The position numbers were made by a program, and so were the translations under genes. From Diphasiastrum complanatum (taxonomy: Eukaryota; Streptophyta; Lycopodiopsida; Lycopodiales; Lycopodiaceae), in the NCBI GenBank assembly GCA_029204225.1, contig CM055108.1, positions 23,289,029 to 23,353,028 of the forward strand: a stretch of DNA of 64,000 bases. The letters are read 5' to 3'. The notes under the pieces are model-generated. The model ran no database searches. It saw only the letters and a list, made by a program, of their open reading frames with translations, and was not told the DNA's origin. Positions 35,296 through 45,578 of this stretch are shown here, piece after piece; within the stretch, counting starts at the first letter, position 1; each line of letters opens with the position of its first letter.

Positions 35296-35778
35296 ATGCA
35301 ACTATGATTGCCAGTGATATGATCTGGTTCACTGATCCGGCGAACCGGCAACAACAAGCAGTGAACAAGTAATTAGGTTAGATCCAGCTCAGCAAATAGG
35401 TCCAGCAACGATCATATACTATAGGCAGCAATCTGGCAGTAGGCAGCCCACGATTTGATATGTAGCAGCTTCCAACTCAGTATACAGCTCAACAAATCAG
35501 TTTTCCAGCAGCGATTAGGTCTCAGATCAGAAAGCAACCTTGCAGGCAGTAGCAAACAAGTCAGCGATCAGCCTGTAAATGTTCTCTGATGATCCTATCT
35601 TCTCCCATGTTGTACTCAGAACAACGTTGTCTCCACGATTTGCTGTCCTACAACACCCTGACATCTGAGGCAGATTTTATAATCTCCTCTTGCAACACAG
35701 CTCCTACTTGTAGCACCGAATCTCCTTCCACAAAGCTGCCACCCTTGTAGATGAAGATCAAAATTGTGAGCTGGCTAG

Positions 35779-36877
35779 TGTCCCAAACCCAATTGAAACC
35801 GAATGCTGATTGGGCCCGTTGACTTGTGTAATGACTCGTGGACCTGCATGGTTGCCACATGTCATGTTCCAGGATGTGTGCTAGGCTTGGAGACCCCTTC
35901 CTTGGAGGTATACAAGGAGGAGAGGATGGAGAGTGCTTGTGCACAGCCAGGATTGCTAGCCTGAGGTAGGAGATGGTTGAAGGCTTGGCAGTGGTATGGG
36001 ACGCTATAAATTAGATTTCCATGTAATGAATTTGGATAAAGTAGATATAATACTTGGTAAGGAGTGGTTCTATGAGAGGAACGACTCGTTAAAGAAAAAC
36101 TATGTGACAGTTTGTCGTTCTTGCATAACGACTCTCTCATTGAATTGAATGGAAATGTGGATATTTCTTCTCCTTATATGCTTTATGCTATGGAAACAGT
36201 TAAATGTATGGATGTTGTTGATTGTAATTCTTATTTATGTTGGTTGAAGGATTTCATTTACCATGAAGAATGCAATTTACAATATTATAATTTCCAAATG
36301 GAATTAATGTTGACCTTAGGGGTCGTAAAGCTAGATGGTCGGAAGTGCTCCAAGAATTTCATTATGACATTGAGTACCAGAAGGGTACTTCAAATAGTGT
36401 TCGAATGCTTTAAGCCGGATTGGAGAGGTTAGTCAGTTAAGCTTTTCTGAGATCCAATCTGAATTATATCTGTCCTGAAGAGATTTGTGTAAGGCCGATA
36501 GGTACTTCGGTCGTATTTGGCTAGATGTCCTGGCAGGTACTTCTAGATCTAGTGGTGAACTTGGAATGCAGGATTCCAAGGTTTCTCCTTAGGACAAGAT
36601 ATCAAGAGACTATTCCATTAGGAATGGGTTACTTTTCCGAAATGGAAAAGTTTGTGTGCCAAAAAGTTTGTGGACCTGCATGGTTGCCACATGTCATGTT
36701 CCAGGATGTGTGGTAGGCTTGGAGACTCCTTCCTTGGAGGTATACAAGGAGGAGAGGTCTCTCAATCCATTCATTCTATCTACCTAGGAGAAGGTGGAGG
36801 GAGAGCGCTTGTGCAGAACCAGGAGTGCTAGCCCGAGGTAGGAGATGACTGAAGGCTTGGCAGTGGTATGGGACGCT
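35779..36877 (+). mobile_element. Gypsy remnant with two LTR-like direct repeats
   Basis: The sequence GTGGACCTGCATGGTTGCCA...TATGGGACGCT occurs at 35838-36005 and again at 36670-36877 (the second with an extra 40 bp). Between them, about 36005-36110 encodes LDFHVMNLDKVDIILGKEWF, the end of a gypsy aspartic protease (DIVLGM.W block). A diverged relative of the repeat lies on the minus strand at 63110-63248, next to a gypsy integrase, supporting an LTR identity. Confidence 0.6.
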
Positions 36878-37143
36878 GTCAGGGTTGGAGGTCGGATCTT
36901 GCTTGTTACAGGTCACGGGTCAGGGCACGGAGGGTGGATCTGCATTGGATCTGGCGGGGTGGATCGTGAGCGTTCGGTTTCTATGATGACCGGCACCTGG
37001 CGGTTTAGGGTTTTGAGTTTGTAACAGCTAGAGACACCACCTCCACACCTTGAAGATGGTCGGATCAGATTGCATATGATGATTGACTCCATTTGTTTAG
37101 TACCTCTTTGTTCTCTCGAATCTTGAACCATGTTCTGATACCA

Positions 37144-37556
37144 TGTTAGAAAACCGAGTTGATCATACAAAGATTCCTCTTTGGTAATACAATAGTCATA
37201 CACTTGAGAGAGAACACAAGTGATGAGAAACTCCAACTATGTCCCACTGCAAATGAGCTAGGGCGCACTACATACTTATAGATTTGTTTATGCCGAAAAG
37301 CAAAAGCAAAAGCAATCTAAAAGCAATTGCCTAATTGATGTCTCTGTATAAGGTAAAAGCACCAACACCTATCTATAGCAAAATTTGTGCTCCAAATCAA
37401 GCACTAGAATCTTGACCTTGAGTCTTACTAAATTCTAACTTGACTTTACTAAATATAGGTAAGGGCCCCTAGAATTAGCACGTAGGCATGGCCCAATAAT
37501 CCTAATTAACCTAGATGACAACATTAGGGGTAACAATGTGAACATCAACTCTAACA
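37144..37556 (-). repeat. 5' LTR of Copia C
   Basis: 413 bp, TGTTAGAAAAC...CTCTAACA, adjacent to a primer site. It contains TTAGCACGTAGGCATGGCC, the shared U3 motif. Confidence 0.85.
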
Positions 37557-37675
37557 GAAGGTGCTGAACAAGCCTTTTATGGACTGAAATAGGCACCAAG
37601 GACTTGGTATAGCCGAATTGACAAGTACTTTGGAAGGCAAGGGTTTCAAAAGAGTAAGTCTGACCAAACCTAAAT
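37557..37675 (+). pseudogene. Copia reverse transcriptase fragment
   Basis: The + strand reads EQAFYGLK, a stop, then APRTWYSRIDKYFGRQGFQ. This is the RT block KALYGLKQAPR.WY with one in-frame stop. About 40 codons of an older, opposite-strand Copia copy into or beside which Copia C inserted. Confidence 0.85.
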
Positions 37676-38068
37676 CTCTCATCTCAAATGGTATTTAACT
37701 TAATGCAATGCATTTTAGGATGAAATTTAGAACATATAATGTCGCGGTCAGTGCAATAGGGAAACTATAAATTAAGTATACAGACAAGTGAATGATTTAT
37801 GACAATTGTGTTCAAAAATGTTGGTGGAAGATTGGGTTTTGAAAGTTTCTTATATCTCGCATTGTTATATCAATCTGAATTATGTACCATCAAGATACTA
37901 TGCTCAAAGTCATTACATACTTACTTTACAATTCAATTTCAATTCGAGTTTTTAAATAACCCTCTAAACGATCAATTTTAATGATGTCTGGTGGAATGGT
38001 AGGATCCTCCATGTTTTATAACTTTAAAATGGAAAATCTTATTTGGGTCACGTATTGTTTGTGAGCAG

Positions 38069-38132
38069 CAAGCATGGCGATGAAGAGAATCTTGATTCTT
38101 TATGGAAAGGCTACCAAGAAGCATCTAGCCAG
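38069..38132 (+). CDS. BCHB: BEACH domain-containing protein B, exon 2
   Basis: A 64-nt exon: acceptor GAGCAG|C, donor CCAG|GTTTGT. Its first base completes the Ser codon left by exon 1, and the remaining 21 codons read KHGDEENLDSLWKGYQEASS plus Gln. In BCHB proteins the equivalent position has a ..GDE..L..LW..YE.. block, which this matches in spacing. It ends in phase 0, as exon 3 requires. The exon is too short to stand out as an ORF. It was found by searching for the missing phase and motif. Confidence 0.85.
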
Positions 38133-38170
38133 GTTTGTGGTTACCAAGAAGCATTTAGTCAGATTTGTGT
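38111..38170 (+). repeat. 30-bp tandem duplication across the exon 2 donor site
   Basis: Copy 1 (38111-38140) holds the last 22 bases of exon 2 and the donor GT. Copy 2 (38141-38170) lies in the intron with five substitutions, three of them C-to-T; one G-to-A change converts the donor GT to AT. Confidence 0.9.
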
Positions 38171-38855
38171 GATGAAGATTTCTTCTACGTTTGCCATAGA
38201 CGATCTTTGAACGGATTCATATTGAAAATATTTGTGCACAATTAAAGACTTTGGTTTCATTGTGCGGGAGGTTTGGACAAATTTTTTTGGGAGGGTTCTT
38301 TTAACTGTTAAAAGAATATGGATGAATGTTTTTGTGAAGCATAATCATCGTGCATGTTTTGTTCAAATGTGCATGTTTAGGTGTAAAAGAAACATTAAGC
38401 ATTCTACTCATCCTTTTAGTTGAGAGAGAGAGAAACAAATAAAGATCTTTGGTAATGTCCTTGAAATACACTAAATAGCTACAAGCTCAAACTACATATA
38501 GTGCTGGCACAGTCAAAGTCCATCAGCCTGGTATAATAAATGTCCATCAGCCTTTGAAAAAAATGGTGTATAGTATGCTGTGAAACTATCTGAATGTGTC
38601 GCGAACGTCTGTCTCCGAGTGAACTGTCGGTGTCGTCTCTGCTGCTGTGGAGCTGTGGATTGTGGCCTAGGAACTGGCTCTCTCTGGGTGTCGACACTGC
38701 CTCTGTCGTCTATGTCTGGAAGCCTCTAGAATCTCAGCCTCTCCATCAGAGTCACTGCTCAAGGCTACCTCCTGTCTCTGTCTCCGGCGGGATCACTCCC
38801 TGACGCTCAGCTGTATCAAGGAGGGTACAATTATGTCCAGTCTCGTCATCCACAT

Positions 38856-38858
<3 letters not shown>

Positions 38859-38911
<53 letters not shown>
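38859..38911. repeat. (AG)26 microsatellite in BCHB intron 2
   Basis: A 53-bp AG run about 210 bp before exon 3. Confidence 0.95.
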
Positions 38912-38914
<3 letters not shown>

Positions 38915-39119
38915 AATGTCACATTCTTCAAGCAATAATAATGGTTCTGAGTTTCCCACAGATCAGCTATAGTGCTGGATTGAAAAATCTACTAGTTTAC
39001 TGTACCTTTTTTTGTGTTGAATGTCTGCCTTCTTTTTTTATCTTTCTATGTTTATATTTGAGTAATGCAATGGTTTTCATTTTGTTGCAAATTATTGAGG
39101 ATGATTGAAATGGTGGCAG

Positions 39120-39399
39120 GACGAGACACAAAAAGCACTGGAAGCATTTCTGGTTAAGTTTAATGAATATTTCAAGAACTGGAGGACTACTGATTCACAC
39201 AATGCTGTGACCTTAGACTCTTTAAGCACAGGAGTCATACAACCCTTGGTTGATCATGAAAAACATGAGGGGTCTGATATTGTAGATGCATCAGCTGAGA
39301 AAACTGTTAACTTTGAAGGCTGTGTTTATGGTCATCCAACAAGGGTCGTTGTCGGACTTGTCCAAGAACTGAAAGCTCTGGCAAAGACAATAACAGAGA
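39120..39399 (+). CDS. BCHB: BEACH domain-containing protein B, exon 3
   Basis: 280 nt between TGGCAG| and A|GTAAGT. It encodes DETQKALEAFLVKFNEYFKN-W, an acidic stretch, and a block ending GHPTRVVVGLVQELKALAK, corresponding to the (K)..FHAFL..F...YKNW and GHP.E...L..E.. segments of BCHB as I recall them. It starts in phase 0 and leaves one base, completed by exon 4. Helical composition is consistent with the armadillo-like N-terminal region. Confidence 0.9.
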
Positions 39400-42300
39400 G
39401 TAAGTTGATGGCATTGTCTTTCTCACTGCATCTTTGTTAAATTGTTCTTTAGAATCTTCTCTTCCTTAAAGTTTTCAGTGTCATACATTTATGGCCCTTT
39501 GCTATCATTATCTATAACAAGGAATGTATGGAGATTAATTTCTCCGATGATTGTAAGTGTTAGAAAACTGAAAGGTAGTGGGTGCTTTCAGTTGTTGGTG
39601 GTTTGATGTATAAAAGTTTGGCTTTGTTTGCAAACTACAGCATATTCTACTCTTAAAGTGAACGATAATCTTGTAAGCAAGAAAATGAATGTATTAGCTC
39701 ATGTGAAAAAGAGTTGAGACCATACTTCTGAAGTCAATTAGTGTGTTGACTTTATTCCCTTTAATATACTATCGGGGGTGGCTTGCTTAGCCATTATCTT
39801 AACTTTCTCATATATCAATGATGTGGCTTCCTTGACCATATTGCTTCTTGTGTCAATTTTATAGTCTTTTGACTTAGTACAACATTGATCTAGTATAAGT
39901 AGTACATGTACAGAGATAAGGCTTATGTATAATAGCTTTATTCGATGTTGATGAAAATCTGTAAAGGCAGGCACGTGTGTCTTCCGTGTCCCTTTGTTCC
40001 TAACATTTGCAACACCATGCGGTGACCTGGTGCTCATAGCTTAATCTTACCTCGTACAGTCTTCACATGTTGTTTGTCTTGCCAAAACACATACTCTTCC
40101 ATTATCAAATTGTTGAAGATGTGACGATTCTTAAATTTCATGATGACTTGGCAGAAACTGTCAACTTAGGGCACACATTAGCGCATGATATGAGCTTACA
40201 ATTTCGTAGTCATTTATATCTCAAATAATCAAATGTAGACTACATGTTGGATCATATACTGTACTTGTCAAATAAACGTCGCCTTATGTATTGTAACTAA
40301 TGAAGTCCAGTCTTCTTATGTGTCAAAGGACCTTGGGCATTGTGAAGAGACACAAATTTTAATTGTGTGTTCTCTCTCCAGTTACGTGTTGAATGCTTTT
40401 CTGATCCACAACACAATATGTACTTCCATACTTTAAAGAAAAACTTAACTACATTCCAAACTGGAATTCCCATGTAGTCCATTCTTTGAGTAATTGTGTT
40501 CCGATCCATGACCGTATTACTTTGACAATCTTGAAAGATAATTTTGGCCAATATGTAAGTTTGATCACGAAATTGTTCGATATAGGAGGTAGAGTTTTCT
40601 TTTGACCAACCTTTATACAAGTTGAAGAAAGTGGAAAGCCTTCTAGGAGGCCAAGGATACAAAATGATTTCGTGATCGTAGAGCCCACTTCACATGTTGG
40701 AGATTAGCCCCAAGCTCACGAGCATAGGGAGTCGGTGCCTGCAATCGCGAGAACACCCTATGCTCCCAGCCATACCCCCTTGCAGATACATTTTTGGAAT
40801 TGTGACGTCATCCATGCATCGACAACAAGAAGGGATCTGAGAGAGTTTATCGAGGGTGGAAATTTCTTGTTTTCTATAGTGACACATTTGAGCCAGAAGG
40901 ACCTGCCAACCTGTTCCAATTTTACTTGGGAATAAATATATTGGGATGAAGTGGCTTGCAGAGGGTCAAGCATAGTTACGCTTACTTTGAGACTCTGCAT
41001 CACTGCTCATAGTTGTGGGACGTGATGAACATGCATATCACATATGGGTCTAACTTTTACCATATGGTCTTGGTTTGCAGAGTGAGGTGTTCATTGGAGC
41101 CTGCTATGTCCCTCCTACAACTTCCTCATATATAGAGAGCACAAATATTTCCTATATGCAGACTATAGTTTTGAGGAAGGAAAGGTCCTTCTCATTGGTG
41201 ATTTGAACGCCAGGTTAACAGGACTGTAGGAGGTTATATTGGCATGCATGATGTGGACCCTGACCCTCTATTTACACATGCGCTGGGAGTTGAGGAGCTT
41301 GGTGTCTAGAGAGTATATAGGGCGGGTGCAATTACAAGATATGACAAGCACCTGTTGTGTTTCCACAATGTACAATATTACCATCCGGTACCATCACTTC
41401 AAACGTGTATCCCAATATATTACCTAATGACTTTTATTCTTTGTGTCGCGGTAGATTTATGAAACACTGTTGATGGCTAGCCACTATATGGCATCATTTT
41501 CAGTTCTCAGTTTTTTTTATATTTATTAGTCTTACTTTACGTCTTTTGGAAATTTTTACTCTGCGATTTTCATGAAGGACACTAATATATCTTCTTTCTT
41601 TTTCTCTCTTTAGAGGTTGAGGTTCAGGAGTAGTGTCATGCCTATACAAAGACTTTTTGTGGCTCTCTCTTTCAGTGTTATTGAGAGATCGACATGCATG
41701 TTACATATGGATATGACTTTCACGGAGGGAGATTGGTCTGCTAAAGATGTGTTTAGTGACGCCTATTCTTTTTAGAGGGAACAAATATTTCAACTTATAC
41801 TTAGAGATTTCATCTTAATAAAAAGTTTCTAATGATGGTCAGGATCATATCATTTCAGAAATCTTCATATTTCATTTTTCAGCTGGTGTTCTGAGTCCTG
41901 AAAAACAGAAGCTTTTTTTTTGCTTATCTGCATTACAGGTTGTTTCCTTTTTCTGGATTTTCTATTTTTGTAGGGTCCTGAGGCTGTTTTTTTGAGGCAA
42001 ATTAACTTAATGGCAATGATGGTGATGATGGTTGAGAATGTCATCTATGTGTAGACATGGTACCAGTATCATTATTTGCATTTCGTTTCTACAATATTAT
42101 TGCTGTGGGGACTGATCAATGAGGCATACAGATTCTTGAAATCAGTTACTCAATGCAACACTTTATGGTTCCTAAAAGCCGTTGTTGAGTACTTTCAGGT
42201 ATCTTATTCAAGTAACTTTTTAGATGATAGTTACAGGCTGATTGGTTATGCCTTGTGTTCTCGTGTAATGTTTGTTGCTCATCTTTGATCTGACTTGCAG
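39400..42300 (+). other. BCHB intron 3
   Basis: 2.9 kb with consensus GTAAGT donor and TTGCAG acceptor. No TE boundary, exon or RNA gene recognised. Confidence 0.6.
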
Positions 42301-42459
42301 TGCATTTTTCTTCGGAAAAAGATCCGTTCCTGATGCCACAAGCACTGGAAATTGGAATACTGCTGCTGGATGCTTTGGCAATTGTTACAAGATCTTCACA
42401 CAACCGAATTATATTTAGTTTCTTTGGTGGGTTACAAATACTGATGGCCCTAATGAAAG
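42301..42459 (+). CDS. BCHB: BEACH domain-containing protein B, exon 4
   Basis: 159 nt, acceptor TTGCAG|TG, donor AAAG|GTATAT. It encodes SSEKDPFLMPQALEIGILLL and DALAIVTRSSHNRIIFSFFG, then GLQILMALMK. The DAL.IVTRS.HN...F...GG.Q.L.ALMK pattern is the clearest BCHB signature in the window (compared from memory). Hydrophobic helices fit an armadillo-like repeat. The next intron is only 305 bp. Confidence 0.92.
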
Positions 42460-42764
42460 GTATATACAGCAGTCAATTCCACTCTATTTTTCTCTGTGCT
42501 TTCAAAGTAGGAACAATGTCAAAGTTCTAATGAGCTAGGTGTGTTGATTCTATTAAAAGCTCTCTTTCTCTCTCTCATGCGGCACATACACATGCGCCCG
42601 CACCCACACTCGCACACACACACAGATGTATTGGCTGTTATGATAGTATGTATATTTGCTTGTCCTTCCTACCTTTTTGAATTCATGCTATCAAAGTTTT
42701 CTCTTGGGATAATTGGGAAGTGATATCTATTTGAACTCTGCTGATCAATATGTTGGCAGTGCAG

Positions 42765-43145
42765 CTACGGTTGTCAACCTAAAGACAGTTGCCACAGTAA
42801 TCACTTCAGATCTAGAGCCAATTTCATCATCGGCTGTTTGCCTAAGTTTCCTGCACAATGTGCTGGTGAACATTGTATCAATCACCTCCAATTTCATAGC
42901 AGCTGAGGTTTCATCTCTCGAGACTTCCTTCTCATTGACAGATAGTCAGCCTTCCCAAATCTCTGATCCAGATGCTGTTGATATTTCTGAGACTTTTGAT
43001 TTGGAGTTGGCTTCTTCTAGTCGTTCAAGCAGAATTGGAATCGGGAAATCTATGCAAAGGAGGTCATTTCCAAAGGGGAATTGGGCAGGAAATGTACCTT
43101 CCTCTTCGCCCTTGTTTGAGACAGGAGGACTTAATTGGTTCGTTG
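42765..43145 (+). CDS. BCHB: BEACH domain-containing protein B, exon 5
   Basis: 381 nt. The exon starts after the second of two adjacent CAG acceptors, and only this one keeps the frame (LMK|A-TVVNLKTVATVIT). It encodes a helical block (SFLHNVLVNIVSITSNF), a Ser-rich linker and FETGGLNWFV, matching the EAGGLNWLV segment of BCHB. Donor GTTG|GTATGA. The split codon completes as Glu with exon 6, 17.9 kb downstream. Confidence 0.92.
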
Positions 43146-43195
43146 GTATGATTCATTATCGTGATCTACTGTTTTTTTGGTTAAATCTGAACAAC

Positions 43196-43505
43196 TTATG
43201 GGTGAATAGAAGCCTTTGGGAGGAGGTTGGCCAGGTTGAGATGAGTCATAGTCTTTTCCTTGACTTTAATTGTTGCAGAAGATTGTAGCGGTTCTTTAAT
43301 TATCCATGGTGCTCCGTGCATTATAGCTATCTCAGCTGCTTTGTCATATTCTGAATAATGCTTAGCTTGTAATATTCTAGTCACACATTGGACATTTGAT
43401 TGCTGATACATATGCATATGTAAGTTCAAATTAGACATCACATTAAACTGATTTTGCTGCATCATTTGATCAAGTATCATAGTTTTATATAGCCTCTGAT
43501 ACCAT
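43196..43505 (-). mobile_element. Retroelement fragment: primer site and start of an ORF
   Basis: The minus strand has TGGTATCAGAGGC (43492-43504), an initiator-Met-like primer site, followed within about 25 bp by a 94-codon frame starting MILDQMMQQNQFNVMSN and containing CVTRILQAKHYSEYDKAAE. No known domain. An LTR should lie to the right of 43505 but was not delimited. It may be the start of an uncharacterised gag. Confidence 0.4.
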
Positions 43506-44307
43506 AGTAATTAGTAGAAGCTTAATGAGATTTTCTGCAAGAGCTGAGGTCATCATATGCACAAGCCTCATTCAGATAGTGACAGAAACCTTCAAAAACC
43601 TCTACACTTGCTTTTAATTGTGAAAAAGAACACAGTCGACAAAATGAGCAAAAAACTTTCTCATATAACCAATTGATTATATTTTCCCATATTATCTAGA
43701 AGCTTTAAGTCTTATCTTGTTACTGTAGCTTCATAATTACTTTTTTCCTTGTGGTGAATTTGGCCTAAACTGAAGTTTGCAAATGTTCCAATTGAATATT
43801 TGGTACTTGACATTCACCATCCTGTAAAATTTTGCTTGGATCATTTTAATACAGCTTGTGGCATTGGTTCTGACCCATTTTAAACACTTCTGTAACCTCA
43901 AACTATCTTGGCTGCTATGATATATGCCATGATTTTATGGTTCGTTTTGAGCATGTTTTGCCTTCCATTGGAAGGCAGCAGTAATTTGAATAGACTTACT
44001 AATCGAGAATGATTGGCATGGATTTTCACTTGTTACTGTCAGGTCCTCACCTTCTAACATGCTTGGTTTACCTGTCAGTAAACTCTCATCCTGATGGGAC
44101 CTGAACTTTCAGGACCACATAGGGTACCTAACAACAACGAGCTCCTGTTTATAGGGTGCTAACATATAGAAAGAACTCAAGGCAGCTGTGGAGACCATCA
44201 ATGCTGCGTAGAAGTAGTGGGAATAATTGAATGCCATGTAATCAAAAGTAGCAATTAAGACCAGATGTAGTCATGTGAATGATAATTGCGAGGTAAACAT
44301 AGGGCAG
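43506..44307 (+). other. BCHB intron 5, proximal part
   Basis: No gene recognised between the retroelement fragment and Copia D. Confidence 0.5.
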
Positions 44308-44740
44308 TGTTAGAAATCAATGTTTATTTGTACCCCTAATGTTTGTTTGGCCATGCGTGCGAGCTATTATAGGGGCCATTTCTATTTTAGTAAATCCTAA
44401 AGTCAAGTTAATTAGTCATGCATGTAGGAGGGTGCACTGGTTCTAGATTAGAACTTGATTTTACACTTAGAAATTCAATAAGGGTCTTTACCCAAAATAG
44501 ATAGCAATTATGCAATCAGGTTTTTGCTTTTAGCTTTTGCTTTGTGCTTTTATCTTTTCACAAGGACTAAAGAAAGCATATAAGGAGGCTGACGCCCCCT
44601 ACCTCCAATCATTTCATTGTAGAGAGCTCTTCTATTAATCTAAGTTTTCTTCGGTCTCTTATGGTGATCTTGATTTGTGAGTGTGAGTGCTAATATGATT
44701 AGGTAACTCCTGTCTGGAATTTGAAGATCAATTTCCGACA
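44308..44740 (+). repeat. 5' LTR of Copia D
   Basis: 433 bp, TGTTAGAAATC...TTTCCGACA, directly followed by the primer site TGGTATCAGAGC. It contains GGCCATGCGTGCGAGCTA, a variant of the shared U3 motif, and a TATAAGG box near 44579. Confidence 0.9.
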
Positions 44741-45578
44741 TGGTATCAGAGCAGACTTTGTGTCTTGGAAGCTATCAAGATCCTACATGAGAGAGAGAGA
44801 GATTGTTTGCAGATCAGATTATTGAAGGAGCTGAAGCTACATGTGAAGTCAACGTTGTTATAAGCACAATGTGAATCTTCTAGGAGAAGATTGGATTGTC
44901 AGAGGCAAGTTACAAGCTGTTCGCTGACTGCTGACCTAATCGTTGGCTGGATCGCTGCTGACCTGAGTACCTGATTGTTGTCTGAACCTGTTCTCTGAGC
45001 TGGATCAGACCTACAGACCTGTTCGCTGCCTGCAGTGTTGATCGTTGCATGCGGACCTGATTACTGGTTGACTGCAGACCTGTCCGCTGATCTGAGACCT
45101 GGTTGCTGGCTGTCTACTATTTGATTGCTGATTGCAGGTTTGTTTGCTGGAGTGAAGGATGGGTACTATGGTACTAAGAATAATGGTAAAATTGAATTCT
45201 ACAACAATTACTTTGATTGTCATAAGTATAGTTAGCTTATAGTAAGTACCTATTCTTTCAAGCTAACTGTAGCATGGTAATCAAGAAAGTACAGGAGGCC
45301 ACACTCGTAAAAATTGAAAAGGTGTGGCACATGAAGAAAATCCAATATAAATGAAGGCTAGGAGATTTGAGCCAATAACTAAATCATGCAGAGATTGTAG
45401 CAATATACACACCATAAATGCACATTCATTTTGGATTGGCTTCCAGAACTCGTTCCGGGACATCCCTTTAGGGTTTTTCGGAATGTGCCCCAAATATTAT
45501 TACTATTATTTTCTATGGAACCTGATTGCTGTTTTTTCCTGAATTTCAGGTTATTGAGAGTTGCTACAGATCATTATT
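44741..45578 (+). other. Primer site and leader of Copia D
   Basis: Primer site TGGTATCAGAGCAGAC at 44741. CAACGTTG lies at 44850-44857 and the stem AATCTTCT/AGAAGATT at 44874-44892. CTG-rich repeats (CGCTGACCTG type) follow to about 45160, then a non-homologous stretch with a palindromic patch at 45449-45491. Confidence 0.8.

Larger units (their letters stand above)
34007..37143 (-). other. Gag start, leader and primer site of Copia C
   Basis: The gag start near 34110-34007 encodes the DGTN.DIWKFKMQNIL type with stops. The leader extends to the primer site (minus TGGTATCAGAACATGG, 37128-37143). It carries degenerate GATCTGATC/CAGCAA repeats, the stem AATCTTCT/AGAAGATT at 34623-34641, CAACGTTG at 34658-34665, and the insertions described separately (35083-35295, 35779-36880). 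Confidence 0.7.
27245..37556 (-). mobile_element. Copia element C, nested and truncated, in BCHB intron 1
   Basis: The minus-strand order from right to left is: 5' LTR 37144-37556, primer site, long leader, gag start (about 34110-34007), a 0.6-kb insert, gag broken by Copia B (29099-33369), gag remainder, zinc knuckle, protease, integrase, then directly a 188-bp piece of the 3' LTR (27245-27432). RT and RNase H are deleted. Gypsy fragments also interrupt its leader (about 35779-36880). It is antisense to BCHB, and the BCHB frame is undamaged because everything lies in intron 1. Confidence 0.85.

Noticed and set aside
36112-36432. 106-codon + frame near the gypsy protease fragment
   Set aside because: No recognisable motif. 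It may be the protease-RT linker of the gypsy remnant, but this could not be shown.
38594-38803. 69-codon + frame in BCHB intron 2
   Set aside because: Exon 2 and exon 3 join in phase without it, and the peptide has low-complexity Leu/Ser composition.
42076-42288. 70-codon + frame before exon 4
   Set aside because: Intron 3 sequence; not needed for the frame and without family similarity.
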